From positions 23,765 to 87,764 of the forward strand of contig CAJTIU010000022.1 in the NCBI GenBank assembly GCA_910576335.1: a DNA stretch of 64,000 nucleotides. Direction: 5' to 3'. This stretch comes from Lachnospiraceae bacterium. Lineage in GTDB: Bacteria; Bacillota; Clostridia; Lachnospirales; Lachnospiraceae. This document shows positions 17,385 to 27,114 of the stretch, in pieces (the stretch's first letter is position 1; every line of letters starts with the position of its first letter). A program made the translations under genes and the position numbers. The notes below the pieces were generated by a model. It was not told where the DNA came from, did no database searches, and worked only from the letters and a program-made list of their open reading frames with translations.

Positions 17385-18441
17385 CAGAAGCCTCCAAAAT
17401 AACATTTAATAAAGACTGCCCTAATGCCTGGCCTAAAAGCGGAGGAACCGCGTTTCCTACCTGCCTGCTCTGCTGCGTCTTTGTTCCGGTAAATACAAAA
17501 TCATCCGGAAAAGACTGCATTCTTGCACTCTCTCTTACAGTCGGGATACGATTATATTTATAATGAAACAGATTTCTGTGCCCTGTATCAACTGTTCTTG
17601 CAGGTGCATTTCCATCCAACCGTGTCCATGCCATATGAAACCTTCTGCTCTCCCCCCATCCTTCGGGAAGATCTTTATAATTTCCTCCCTCAGGCACAAG
17701 AGCAATTGTATCCCTTACCATCTGCGTGTGATTTGTCCCAAGATGATTGTACAGAACCGTACAATTCCCCCGCATCCGCCTTTGATACTCGGTAACAGGC
17801 TCCTGCGTATAAACAGACTCATCCGCACCTATATTATTCTCTAGTGACGGCAGATCACTAACTGCATCTCTACATGTCAAATAATTCTCTGGGGTCAGTC
17901 TGGCTGCCGGAAATTCAGGTCTTCCTATTTCCTTGCGGACACCCATAAAAATCAATCGTTTTCTCATTTGAGGAACGCCGTAATCTGCTGCACATAATAT
18001 TTTACACTCAATATTGTACCCTATATTTGTAAATCTCCGGAGTATCTCATCCTTTATCTGCCCCCCATATAGTGTTGCCATCCCCGGAACATTTTCTATA
18101 ATAAATGCTTTCGGATGATATTGCTTCACCATCTCAATCACAGACAAATATAATTTATTTCGCTTATCATCAAAATTTCTCGGTCCTGTAAGGGAAAAAC
18201 CCTGGCATGGAGGTCCGGCTATAATAACATCAATCTCTCTCCCTTCTGCAATTTTCTTTATCTCATCAAAGGTTTCCTGCTGTGACAAATCAGCATTCAT
18301 GGTTACAGCACCATTATGATTTTTGGCAAATGTGTTAAGTGCTGCCTGATCATTATCAACACCAACAATAATGTCAAAACCAGCATCCATGAATCCTTTT
18401 GAGAGTCCGCCGCATCCGGCAAATAAATCTATTGCATTCAT
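17374..18441 (-). CDS. DNA (cytosine-5) methyltransferase, first of pair
   Basis: The product has about 355 residues. I use the ATG at 18441 (AAGGAG 10 bases upstream) rather than the in-frame TTG three codons earlier. Motif I AIDLFAGCGGLSKGF, motif IV AGPPCQGFSLTG with the catalytic cysteine, motif VI IIENVPGM, QMRKRLIFMG (motif VIII) and the terminal QVGNAVPPLLG are all present. It opens the five-gene restriction cluster. The two methyltransferases share only the generic motifs and differ in their target recognition stretches, in line with recognition of different strands of an asymmetric site. The target sequence cannot be predicted here. Confidence 0.92.
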   Translation of the reverse strand: MNAIDLFAGCGGLSKGFMDAGFDIIVGVDNDQAALNTFAKNHNGAVTMNADLSQQETFDEIKKIAEGREIDVIIAGPPCQGFSLTGPRNFDDKRNKLYLSVIEMVKQYHPKAFIIENVPGMATLYGGQIKDEILRRFTNIGYNIECKILCAADYGVPQMRKRLIFMGVRKEIGRPEFPAARLTPENYLTCRDAVSDLPSLENNIGADESVYTQEPVTEYQRRMRGNCTVLYNHLGTNHTQMVRDTIALVPEGGNYKDLPEGWGESRRFHMAWTRLDGNAPARTVDTGHRNLFHYKYNRIPTVRESARMQSFPDDFVFTGTKTQQSRQVGNAVPPLLGQALGQSLLNVILEASDEQ

Positions 18442-18522
18442 CTTCGTCAATCTCCTTAATGCTGCACACCGCCTGCCTCGACGTTTTTACTCTTCAGTTA
18501 CAGTGTACTTCAATCTATCCCT

Positions 18523-19506
18523 TTACTCACACGGCAGCCTGAACCCCCACTGCCCCCGTATCTGGTCCATCAGCCTCATTACCCGAAGCGTCTCACTGTG
18601 AGGCATCTCCTCACACTCCATCTTCCCTTCCCCAATCGCCCTGATACACGCCAGCACCTCATACTCATACCCATTAATCTGCTCTGGCACCTGGAAGCAT
18701 TCCCTCAACTTCCCATCACGGTCAAAGACACGTATTTCCTCCGGATTATTAATCTCCGTAATTTCCATATACCCCTCATCCCCGTTCACAATCGCCCTGC
18801 AGTCCGTGCGTGCAGTCATATTACTGTTAAGAACCGCCATCTTCCCATCTGCAAAAGTAAGTGTAATACTGTTCATCCAGTCCACACCCTCCGGAGAAAA
18901 TACCGCCGCAGACACAACATCCGTAATCTCCTCATGGAAGAGCATCAGTGCCATTGTAATAGAATATACCCCGAGATCAAGAAGGGCTCCGCCTGCAAGC
19001 TCTGGCTGTACCAGACGTGGGACGTCCATTAACGGATACCCAAGATTCGCGGTCATTGAACTGACCTTTCCAATGATACCGCTTTCCAGCAGGTCACCAA
19101 TCATCTTCCGGCTAGGCATGTATCTCGTCCAGATCGCCTCTGTAAGCAGCACTTGCTTTTCCCTGGCAAGCTTCATAAGATCTTCTGCCTGTGCCGCATT
19201 TACCGTAAACGCCTTTTCCACCAGCACATGCTTTCCATGCTCCAGGCAGAGCTTCGCATGCTCGTAGTGGTGGGAATGGGGTGACGCCACATAGACAAGC
19301 TCCACCTCCGGATCCGCCGCAAGTTCCTCATAGGAGCCATACGCTTTCTCAAAACCCCATTCTTTTGCAAATTCCTCTGCCCGTGAAAGATCTCTTGATG
19401 CCACAGCATACTTCTGTATTCTAACCGTTCCTGCCTTCTCTATTCCTGTTACAGCCTCTGCCATCTTACGGGCAATGCCGCCTGCCGCCAAAATTGCAAA
19501 TTTCAT
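18523..19506 (-). CDS. Gfo/Idh/MocA family oxidoreductase
   Basis: The product has 327 residues. It has an N-terminal Rossmann fold (MKFAILAAGGIARKMAEAV), the family EKAFTVNAAQAEDL segment in place of EKP, and a C-terminal substrate domain (GGALLDLGVYSITMAL). It would be a cytoplasmic NAD(P)-dependent dehydrogenase acting on a sugar or cyclitol; the exact substrate is not evident. Its ATG overlaps the TGA of the GTPase-nuclease gene upstream (ATGA), so the two are co-translated, although no functional link is obvious. The 80-base gap to the methyltransferase gene upstream of the restriction cluster holds nothing I can name. Confidence 0.88.
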   Translation of the reverse strand: MKFAILAAGGIARKMAEAVTGIEKAGTVRIQKYAVASRDLSRAEEFAKEWGFEKAYGSYEELAADPEVELVYVASPHSHHYEHAKLCLEHGKHVLVEKAFTVNAAQAEDLMKLAREKQVLLTEAIWTRYMPSRKMIGDLLESGIIGKVSSMTANLGYPLMDVPRLVQPELAGGALLDLGVYSITMALMLFHEEITDVVSAAVFSPEGVDWMNSITLTFADGKMAVLNSNMTARTDCRAIVNGDEGYMEITEINNPEEIRVFDRDGKLRECFQVPEQINGYEYEVLACIRAIGEGKMECEEMPHSETLRVMRLMDQIRGQWGFRLPCE

Positions 19507-22412
19507 TTTTTAATCTCCTTCCTTCCAAGTCTGACCTCTTCCATCTCTTCCGCCAGTTCCCGGTCCATATGATCAAACAGATAATTCTTCCCCGTGTCTC
19601 TCCTTTTCTCATATTCCTGGCGGATCTGCCGCCTTGTGATCTCCACTTCCTCCAGAAATTCCCTTGCAGATATCAGCGTTCCCCCCTGTCCCAGCGTCAC
19701 CACCTGCTCCACTCCGTCGGAGGTTACAACCGTCACATGATACTTCCGTCCGATCTCGTGAACCACCTTCTCAATATACTGGTCCGCCGTCTCTGCTTCC
19801 TTCGTGTAGACCACATGAATATTATGATATTTCTGTATTTCTAATGCATATCCCTCCACCTTATAGGCGTCGAACACAAGAATCACCGTACATTTCTTAA
19901 AGCCCTGGTAATTGCACAGGATATCCATCAGCTTATTTCTCGCTGCCTCAATATTTACCTTCGCCAGCTCCCTTAGGTCTTCCCAGGCAAAAATAACATT
20001 GTAGCCGTCCACCAGCAGGTATTCCCGGAGTATTTCCTCCTTCTTATGACGCTGTTCCTCTGGCTTTCCCATAATAGATGCTGCCCCGCCGGTCCTTCTC
20101 TCAATCTTCCCGTATGTCCGGATAAATATTTCCTCAAGCTCCTTTTCCTCTTCCCGGCTTAAAGAGACGGTTCCCTGGCCGTTCGCAGCTGCTCCTAAGA
20201 AGCCGGATGTACGGCCCGGAGTTTTTTTTTCTGGGGCGCCTGTTCTGCTGCCGCAGCCATCTGCTTTTTGTCTCTTTCGTTTTTCCAGCTGATTCTCCAG
20301 GTGCATATGGGCAGGCACCTCATTCCAGGGGACATAAAACCCTGCTCCATGAGCACAGAATATGGAACCCGGCGGATTATCCACGTCCCCCTCCGGGTCG
20401 TACCCACTCTCCTCAATAATCTCTTCCGCATTGTGGCAGGGGGAGTATCCTTTAAAGGTACACGAAAGCCTTCCCCTGCCCTTCGTATACGCCGCCACCT
20501 CTAACTGATAATCCCGCATAGAAGCAACCGGGGCGCTTCCTGTCAGCACTGACATCTCTCCTTCTGTCTCCGGAGGGCCTGATTCCCCCTGCATCCGCTG
20601 AATATCCGTAAGAGCCCGTCCCACTGACGCAGCCGGAACCTCCAGCCGGAACTCATAATACGGCTCTAGAAGCTCACATTCCGCCTGCATCAGCCCCTGG
20701 CGTACCGCACGGTATGTTGCCTGCCGGAAATCACCGCCCTCCGTATGCTTCAGGTGGGCCCGGCCTGCCGCAAGCGTAATCTTAAGATCCGTTACCGCCG
20801 CCCCGGTAAGCACGCCCCGATGGGGTTTTTCCATTAGATGGGTGAGAATGAGCCTCTGCCAGTTCTTGTCAAGCGCATCCTCGCTGCAGTCTGTATCCAC
20901 CACAAGTCCGCTCCCGGGCTCTCCCGGCTCCAGGATCAGATGCACCTCCGCATAATGCCTGAGCGGTTCAAAATGCCCCACCCCCTCAGCCGTCCTCCGG
21001 ATTGTTTCCTTATACACAATATTTCCGGTATCAAAGGAAATCTCTGTCCCGAACCGTTCCTTGATAAGGCTCTTTAATATCTCAATCTGCACCTCTCCCA
21101 TGAGCCGGACATGTATCTCCTGAAGCTCTTCGTTCCATACAATCCGAAGCATAGGATCCTCCTCCTCAAGCTGCCTCAGATTCAGAAGCATTCTATGGGC
21201 ATCATACCCCTCCAGAAGCTCCACCCGGTAATTCAGAACAGGCTCCAGCGCAGGCTTAACAGCGCCCTTCTCGGTTCCAAGTCCCTCCCCGGGCCAGGTT
21301 TTTGTAAGCCCTGTCACCGCGCAGATCTCCCCCCTCTCTGCTTCCTTTACTACCTCGAATTTTTCTCCAGAGTAAATGCGTATCTGGTTAATCTTCTCCT
21401 CCCGGCATGCATCCTCCACGTCTTCCCATCGGATCGTATCCTTCACCCGAAGTGTGCCTGCCGTCACCTTCAGATGGGTAAGACGGTTTCCCTGGGCATC
21501 TCTGGAAATCTTATATACCCTCGCCCCAAAGGATGCCTTGCTGCCATCGTCAGATACACATCCGCCATCAGACGCCCGATTGCCATCAGACGCTCGTCCA
21601 TCATCAGACGCATGTCTGCCATCAGACGTACATCCGCCGGATATCTGTCCCACCTCCGACGTATACTGTCCGAGTCCGTCCAAAAGCTCCTGTACCCCCT
21701 GCACCTTAAGCGCAGAGCCAAAATAACACGGAAAAACCTTTCGCTCCTCAATCAGCCTTATAATCGTCTCCTGCCTGAGGCTGCCTGTCTCCAGGTATTC
21801 CTCAAGCGCATTCTCCTCACAGACAGAGACAGCCTCCAGAAACTCCTCTTCATAGTCTCCCTCTCTGCCTGAACCGCCCGGAAGCTTCTCATGGCTTCTT
21901 GCTGTATCAAATGCAATACATCCCTCATCCAGGCCGCTTCTAAGCTCACAGAGAATCTTCTCCCGGTCTGTACCATTCTGATCCATCTTATTTATAAATA
22001 AAAATGCCGGAATCTCATATCGCTTCAGAAGATTCCATAATGTCCTCGTATGACCCTGCACCCCGTCTGCTCCGCTGATTACAAGAATCGCGTAGTCGAG
22101 CACCTGAAGCGTCCGCTCCATCTCTGCGGAAAAGTCGACATGCCCCGGCGTGTCAAGAAGCGTAACCTTCGTATTCCCAAGCCTAAGAACCGCCTGCTTT
22201 GAAAATATGGTGATGCCCCTGCTCCTCTCCATGGCATACGTATCCAAAAACGCATCCCCGTGATCCACACGTCCGGGCTTTCTAATATTTCCGCACAGAT
22301 ACAGGATGCTCTCTGATAGCGTTGTCTTGCCGGCATCAACATGGGCCAACAGACCCGCACAAATATGTTTTGCTGGCTTTTGGGACTTATTTCTCTCTGC
22401 CTGTTCGCCCAT
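19503..22412 (-). CDS. EF-G/TetM-like ribosomal GTPase fused to NYN (YacP/Rae1) nuclease
   Basis: The product has 969 residues. Residues about 15-640 form a translational GTPase of the EF-G/Tet(M) class: G1 LLAHVDAGKTTLSES, the switch segment RSRGITIF, G3 LLDTPGHVDFSAEM and G4 FINKMDQNGTDRE, followed by beta-barrel and EF-G III-V type domains. After a basic, Gly/Lys-rich linker (about 715-760), residues about 795-930 form a YacP/Rae1 NYN domain: LLVDGYNVIFAW, VILVFDAYKVEG, EAETADQYIEK and VVTSDGVEQ keep the acidic catalytic set. Domain II is preceded by a short repeat of SD-GR/A type (about 262-297). The fusion would deliver an endoribonuclease to the ribosomal A site (inference from Rae1). 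GGAGG precedes the ATG. Tetracycline protection is possible but unproven. Confidence 0.88.
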   Translation of the reverse strand: MGEQAERNKSQKPAKHICAGLLAHVDAGKTTLSESILYLCGNIRKPGRVDHGDAFLDTYAMERSRGITIFSKQAVLRLGNTKVTLLDTPGHVDFSAEMERTLQVLDYAILVISGADGVQGHTRTLWNLLKRYEIPAFLFINKMDQNGTDREKILCELRSGLDEGCIAFDTARSHEKLPGGSGREGDYEEEFLEAVSVCEENALEEYLETGSLRQETIIRLIEERKVFPCYFGSALKVQGVQELLDGLGQYTSEVGQISGGCTSDGRHASDDGRASDGNRASDGGCVSDDGSKASFGARVYKISRDAQGNRLTHLKVTAGTLRVKDTIRWEDVEDACREEKINQIRIYSGEKFEVVKEAERGEICAVTGLTKTWPGEGLGTEKGAVKPALEPVLNYRVELLEGYDAHRMLLNLRQLEEEDPMLRIVWNEELQEIHVRLMGEVQIEILKSLIKERFGTEISFDTGNIVYKETIRRTAEGVGHFEPLRHYAEVHLILEPGEPGSGLVVDTDCSEDALDKNWQRLILTHLMEKPHRGVLTGAAVTDLKITLAAGRAHLKHTEGGDFRQATYRAVRQGLMQAECELLEPYYEFRLEVPAASVGRALTDIQRMQGESGPPETEGEMSVLTGSAPVASMRDYQLEVAAYTKGRGRLSCTFKGYSPCHNAEEIIEESGYDPEGDVDNPPGSIFCAHGAGFYVPWNEVPAHMHLENQLEKRKRQKADGCGSRTGAPEKKTPGRTSGFLGAAANGQGTVSLSREEEKELEEIFIRTYGKIERRTGGAASIMGKPEEQRHKKEEILREYLLVDGYNVIFAWEDLRELAKVNIEAARNKLMDILCNYQGFKKCTVILVFDAYKVEGYALEIQKYHNIHVVYTKEAETADQYIEKVVHEIGRKYHVTVVTSDGVEQVVTLGQGGTLISAREFLEEVEITRRQIRQEYEKRRDTGKNYLFDHMDRELAEEMEEVRLGRKEIKK

Positions 22413-22514
22413 AAAAATCCTCCTCTCGTGAAAGTATACTTTATTTAGTATATCACAAGAGGAGGTCTTAGTCGAGATGCAGCATCAGATCAGTTGCTGC
22501 TAATTAGTTTTTCA

Positions 22515-22651
22515 GTATTACTTTTCACACAGGACTTTGCATTTACTGCAAAGTCCGTAAGAAAATGATTCAGGTGTGAGCAAATCCCATTCGCGAAGCG
22601 TATTTTAAATGGATTTGCGAATGTTACTGTGAACGGAGTGAACAGTAACAC
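22515..22651. repeat. R2 dispersed hairpin repeat, copy 2 (inverted)
   Basis: Reverse complement of the copy at 39610-39745 over about 135 bases with a few differences. It contains the hairpins GGACTTTGC/GCAAAGTCC and TGTTACTG/CAGTAACA. It lies between the divergent GTPase and alpha-galactosidase genes. The rest of 22413-22838 contains AT-rich sequence but no other gene. Confidence 0.85.
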
Positions 22652-22838
22652 TTTTCAGTTACTATTCACAGGCAACTTATACTACATTTCCCCGTTTTTT
22701 TCTTGCATTCTGCCATATCTTTTTTCCCTTTTTTAATGGTAAAATATAGATAGTTATGGATAACAGCAGTCATCTATAGACAAATTAACTGCCAGAACCA
22801 TAAAGACAATCAGCAAAACAGGAGGTATAAACACAATT

Positions 22839-25031
22839 ATGGGAATTGTTTTTAACAGCACTACGAAAACAATCACACTGCACACAAAAAATACATCCTA
22901 TCAGATGAAAATCGGAAATCTGGACTACCTGCTTCATCTTTATTACGGGCCGTCCATCTCCGATGCAGACATGTCCTATCAGATCATGCAGTATGACCGC
23001 GGCTTTTCCGGCAATCCATACGAATCCCGGAATGCCAGAACTTTTTCACTGGATGCCCAGCCCCAGGAATTCAGCACCCAGCAGCAGGGAGATTTCCGCA
23101 CCACCAGCATCGAGGTGGTAAACAGCGACGGCAGCTACTCCTTCCACGGGAAGGTAACCGGGCATCAGATCACGGATGGAAAATACCGTCTTGACACACT
23201 GCCGGCCACATTTCAGACAGAGAAAGACACTGCCAGTACCCTGGAGGTAACGCTTCTTGACGCAGTATCGAATGTGGAGGTAACGCTTTTGTACAGCGTT
23301 TTTGAGGAGACCGACATGATCACCCGTGCCGTGAGGGTGAAAAACCTGGGAAGCGAAGCCATTCATCTGAAGAAAATCATGTCACTGTGCCTCGACTTTT
23401 TAAACGGCGCGGACATGGATCTGGTGAGCCTCCCGGGACGCTACGGCCAGGAGCGTCAGGTCGAGCGCCAACATATGACGCACCACATTCACACCATTGG
23501 AAGCGTACGCGGCTCCTCCAGCCACCAGCAGAATCCTTTCCTGATCCTCTGCGGCAGGGATGCCACTGAGGATTACGGCAGATGCTACGGATTCTCTCTC
23601 ATGTACAGCGGCAATTTCCTTGCGGAAGCAGAGCTTGACCAATATGACCAGCTTCGTCTCGTCATGGGAATCAACCCGAAGCAGTTCGTGTATGAGTTAA
23701 AGCCGCAGGAAGTATTCGAAGGCCCCGAGGTCGTCATGGCCTTTACAGAGCACGGATTTACCGGACTTTCCCATCTGTATCACGACTTTTACCGCACAAA
23801 TCTCTGTGCGAGCAAATTTGTGACAGAGGTACAGCGGCCTGTTCTCATTAACAGCTGGGAAGCGGCATTTATGGACTTCGATGACGTAAAGCTTGTAAAT
23901 ATTGCGAAAGCCGCCAAAAATATGGGCGTAGACCTTCTCGTTATGGATGACGGATGGTTCGGGAAACGCGATGACGACAACAGCGGGCTCGGAGACTGGT
24001 ACGTAAATGAAGACAAGATCAAATGCGGGCTCCACCGGCTCGTAGAGCAGATCAACGAGCTAGATATGAAGTTCGGCATCTGGTTTGAGCCAGAGATGGT
24101 GTCAGAGGACAGCAACCTCTACCGCACACACCCCGAATGGGTGATGCAGATTCCCGGCCGCCATGCAGTAAGAAGCAGAAACCAGCTTGCCCTTGACATG
24201 AGCCGCAGGGACGTGCAGGACTACCTGATTAAAAGCATCAACTCCATACTGGACGATGCAGATATTTACTATGTAAAATGGGACATCAACCGTTCCCTTG
24301 CCGATATCTGGTCAAATGAGCTGCCCGGAGAACGCCAGGGAGAGGTATACCACCGCTATATTTTAGGACTGTACCGCGTCATGGACAAAATCATCAAGAC
24401 ACATCCGGACATCCTGTTCGAGGGCTGCTCCGGCGGAGGCGGACGCTACGACCCGGGTATGCTCCATTACTACCCTCAGTACTGGGTAAGCGACAACAAC
24501 AATCCCATCGACCGGCTTAAGCTCCACTACGGAACCTCCTTCGTGTACCCGACATGCACCATGGGCGCACACATTTCCGACAGTGGAAAATTCATACCCC
24601 TTGAGACAAAAGCGGTTGTCGCTATGTGCGGAACCTTTGGCTACGAGCTGGACGCGACACACCTTAATAAAAAACAACAGAAAATCTGCAGAAAACAGAG
24701 CAATCTGTTCCGGAAATACTACCACATCATATTTAAGGGAGACTACTACCGCCTGACTAATCCGTTCGAGCCCGGAAATATGACCGCATGGCAGCATGTC
24801 ACTAAAAATAAAAAGGAATCACTCATCAGCGTCGTTGTAACAAACCTCACCTGCAACGGACCGCAGGAATATATCCGGGCAAAGGGACTCCTCCCGAATG
24901 CCCTCTACCGCGTAAACGGCACAGAAGAAGTACACTCCGGCGCCGCACTGATGAATGCAGGCCTTCCCATCCCGCGGGAGGTGCCTGAATATACCTCCTT
25001 CCAGTTCCACCTTACCAGAACGCGGGAATAA
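22839..25031 (+). CDS. GH36 alpha-galactosidase
   Basis: The product has 730 residues, full length for bacterial GH36. It hydrolyses terminal alpha-galactosides such as melibiose, raffinose and stachyose. There is no signal peptide, so it acts on imported sugars in the cytoplasm. The family active-site blocks are present: MDDGWFGKRDDDNSGLGDW, the nucleophile aspartate in YVKWDINRSL (about residue 477), EGCSGGGGRYDPGM, and the acid/base aspartate in YWVSDNNNPIDRL. AGGAGG lies 13 bases before the ATG. Galactose released here would be fed into the galK-galT pathway encoded 12 kb downstream. The gene ends 3 bases before an extended R1 palindrome. Confidence 0.95.
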   Translation: MGIVFNSTTKTITLHTKNTSYQMKIGNLDYLLHLYYGPSISDADMSYQIMQYDRGFSGNPYESRNARTFSLDAQPQEFSTQQQGDFRTTSIEVVNSDGSYSFHGKVTGHQITDGKYRLDTLPATFQTEKDTASTLEVTLLDAVSNVEVTLLYSVFEETDMITRAVRVKNLGSEAIHLKKIMSLCLDFLNGADMDLVSLPGRYGQERQVERQHMTHHIHTIGSVRGSSSHQQNPFLILCGRDATEDYGRCYGFSLMYSGNFLAEAELDQYDQLRLVMGINPKQFVYELKPQEVFEGPEVVMAFTEHGFTGLSHLYHDFYRTNLCASKFVTEVQRPVLINSWEAAFMDFDDVKLVNIAKAAKNMGVDLLVMDDGWFGKRDDDNSGLGDWYVNEDKIKCGLHRLVEQINELDMKFGIWFEPEMVSEDSNLYRTHPEWVMQIPGRHAVRSRNQLALDMSRRDVQDYLIKSINSILDDADIYYVKWDINRSLADIWSNELPGERQGEVYHRYILGLYRVMDKIIKTHPDILFEGCSGGGGRYDPGMLHYYPQYWVSDNNNPIDRLKLHYGTSFVYPTCTMGAHISDSGKFIPLETKAVVAMCGTFGYELDATHLNKKQQKICRKQSNLFRKYYHIIFKGDYYRLTNPFEPGNMTAWQHVTKNKKESLISVVVTNLTCNGPQEYIRAKGLLPNALYRVNGTEEVHSGAALMNAGLPIPREVPEYTSFQFHLTRTRE

Positions 25032-25034
25032 GTC

Positions 25035-25076
25035 AATTTGGGACGGGGCATTTTTAAAAATGCCCCGTCCCAAATT
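25035..25076. repeat. R1 palindrome, copy 3 (extended to 42 bp)
   Basis: The core GGGACGGGGCATTTTT and its reverse complement occupy 25040-25071. The flanks AATTT/AAATT extend the perfect symmetry to 25035-25076. It sits between two convergent genes (stops at 25031 and 25100), where a symmetrical hairpin could end both transcripts. Confidence 0.9.
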
Positions 25077-25099
25077 CGAAATGACCTGTCCCCAACTGC

Positions 25100-26890
25100 T
25101 TACCCGATTGGTTCAAAGTCCGCCACGCCATGCTTGCACAGTGGGCAGATAAAGTCATCTGGCAGTTCGTCGCCCTCATAGATATATCCGCATACCACGC
25201 ACACATATCCTTTCTTGCCTTCCGTCTCCGGTTTTGGCTTTACGTTGCTCTGATAATAGTTGTAGGTCATGGTTTCCACATTGGAAATCACCCGTGCCTC
25301 TGTTACAGTACAGATAAACATGCCGTGGGTGTCCAGGTCCACGTACTGCTCTACCTTAAGAGACATGAATGCATTGATGTATCTAGGCAGGAATACCAGG
25401 CCGTTGTCGGAGCGTAAGGGGTTGCATCCCTCGAATTTATCTACATTTCTTCCGCTTTGGAAGCCGAAGTTCTGGAATACCTTAAATGGTGCTTCGGTGG
25501 ACAGGCAGTTTACGTTCATAATTCCCGTCTGCTTAATAATATGGTGGGAGTAGTTTGCCTTATTTATGCATACCGCCACCCGGTTCGGGCTGTCCGTCAC
25601 CTGGGATACAGTATTTACTATGAGCCCGTTGTCCTTCTTGCCGTCATTGGAAGTAACTACATACAGGCCGTAACCGATCTTGAAGAGGGCAGTCAGGTCA
25701 TTTTTATTGGCAGTCTCGTCGTGCTGCGCAAGGTAGTCCTTGCAGAATTCTTCTGCCATGGCTTCAAGCTGTGCGCTGCTTTCCTCATTCAGGGCGGACC
25801 TGATGGTTACGGTTGTATCTGCAAAGGTCAGCTTTTTGCAGCCTTCAAACATCTTCTTCATCACCTTGGCCGCAAGGGGAGCCCAGGATCCGTTCTCAAT
25901 GAGGCCGATCTTCCGGTTCTGGAAATTACGCTCCGTCAGATGGTTGATAAATTCGCGCATGAACGGGAAAATCTCTGCATTATAAGTTGTAGTTGCAAGA
26001 ATCAGCTTTCCATACCGGAAGGCATCCTCCACCGCCTCTGCCATATCACAGCGGGCAAGGTCATTTACAACAACCTTCGGGCATCCCTTGGCGCTAAGCT
26101 TATCGGCAAGAAGTTCTACTGCCTTCTTCGTATTTCCATAAACAGATGTATATGCAATCACAATCCCTTCCGTCTCAATTCCGTAGGATGACCATGTATT
26201 ATAAAGACCGAGATAATATCCAAGATTCTCTGTAAGCACCGGCCCGTGGAGCGGGCAGATTACCTGGATATCAAGTCCGGCTGCCTTTTTTAGCAGGTTC
26301 TGTACCTGCGCGCCGTACTTTCCGACGATTCCGATATAATAGCGGCGTGCCTCGCATGCCCAGTCTTCCTCCACATCCAGCGCGCCGAACTTTCCGAAAC
26401 CGTCTGCAGAGAACAGCACCTTGTCACAGGAATCATAGGTCACGATAACCTCCGGCCAGTGCACCATAGGTGCTGCAACAAAAGCGAGTTCATGTTTCCC
26501 AAGAGACAGCGTGTCTCCTTCCTTCACAACAACCTGCCTGTCCGCAAAGTCTGTTCCAAAGAACTGGTTCATCATGGCAAATGCTTTTGTGCTGGATACA
26601 ATCTTTGTATCTGGATAAGCCTTCATAAAATTGGCAATGTTCGCGGAGTGATCCGGCTCCATGTGCTGGACGATCAGGTAATCCGGGGTTCTGCCGCCTG
26701 TCGCATTCTGGATGTTATCCAGCCATTCATGGGTAAACCGCGCGTCAACCGTATCAAAGACAGCAATCTTCTCATCCATCACCACATAAGAATTGTATGC
26801 CATGCCATTAGGAACAACATACTGCCCCTCAAAAAGATCTACCTCATGATCATTCACACCTACATACTTAATGTCGTTAGTAATAGTCAT
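25100..26890 (-). CDS. Flavodiiron protein fused to flavin reductase and rubredoxin
   Basis: The product has about 596 residues. The ATG at 26890 is preferred (GGAG 9 bases upstream); earlier in-frame starts add a non-homologous tail. Order: metallo-beta-lactamase-like diiron domain (about 1-240, with HMEPDHSAN and the final HGPVL ligand), flavodoxin domain (about 250-395, AYTSVYGNTKKAVE for FMN), a flavin-reductase domain (about 405-545, with GLIVNTVSQVTDSP) and a C-terminal rubredoxin (CVVCGYIYEG and CPLC iron ligands). It reduces O2 or NO to harmless products with electrons relayed from NAD(P)H inside one chain, protecting this anaerobe. It is divergently arranged with the MATE gene. Confidence 0.93.
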   Translation of the reverse strand: MTITNDIKYVGVNDHEVDLFEGQYVVPNGMAYNSYVVMDEKIAVFDTVDARFTHEWLDNIQNATGGRTPDYLIVQHMEPDHSANIANFMKAYPDTKIVSSTKAFAMMNQFFGTDFADRQVVVKEGDTLSLGKHELAFVAAPMVHWPEVIVTYDSCDKVLFSADGFGKFGALDVEEDWACEARRYYIGIVGKYGAQVQNLLKKAAGLDIQVICPLHGPVLTENLGYYLGLYNTWSSYGIETEGIVIAYTSVYGNTKKAVELLADKLSAKGCPKVVVNDLARCDMAEAVEDAFRYGKLILATTTYNAEIFPFMREFINHLTERNFQNRKIGLIENGSWAPLAAKVMKKMFEGCKKLTFADTTVTIRSALNEESSAQLEAMAEEFCKDYLAQHDETANKNDLTALFKIGYGLYVVTSNDGKKDNGLIVNTVSQVTDSPNRVAVCINKANYSHHIIKQTGIMNVNCLSTEAPFKVFQNFGFQSGRNVDKFEGCNPLRSDNGLVFLPRYINAFMSLKVEQYVDLDTHGMFICTVTEARVISNVETMTYNYYQSNVKPKPETEGKKGYVCVVCGYIYEGDELPDDFICPLCKHGVADFEPIG

Positions 26891-27031
26891 TATCATCTGC
26901 TCCTTTATTTTTATAATTCTTTTATAAGCCGAACATATTATAACACACTGGAGCACGTTTGAAAAACATTTTCTGTCAGATATGCGCTTCCCCCCACTAA
27001 AAATTTGTTACTATTCATGGTACTTTCTTAC

Positions 27032-27060
27032 TTGACGTAGAAGCTATTCATTGATAGAGT
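27032..27060 (+). promoter_or_regulatory. Probable sigma-A promoter of the MATE-araC operon
   Basis: TTGACG (27032-27037), a 17-bp spacer and TAGAGT (27055-27060). The -35 box differs from consensus at one position and the -10 box at two. Initiation would give a leader of roughly 48 bases before the ATG at 27115. Confidence 0.5.
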
Positions 27061-27114
27061 AATTACAACACTATTTTTAAGGAAAAATTAAGGAAAGCAA
27101 TAAGGGGGCAGACA

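Noticed and set aside
19503..22412. Calling this gene a tetracycline resistance determinant
   Set aside because: The GTPase resembles Tet(M) only at class level, the domain IV loop region differs from the Tet(M) sequence I recall, and the NYN fusion suggests another role.
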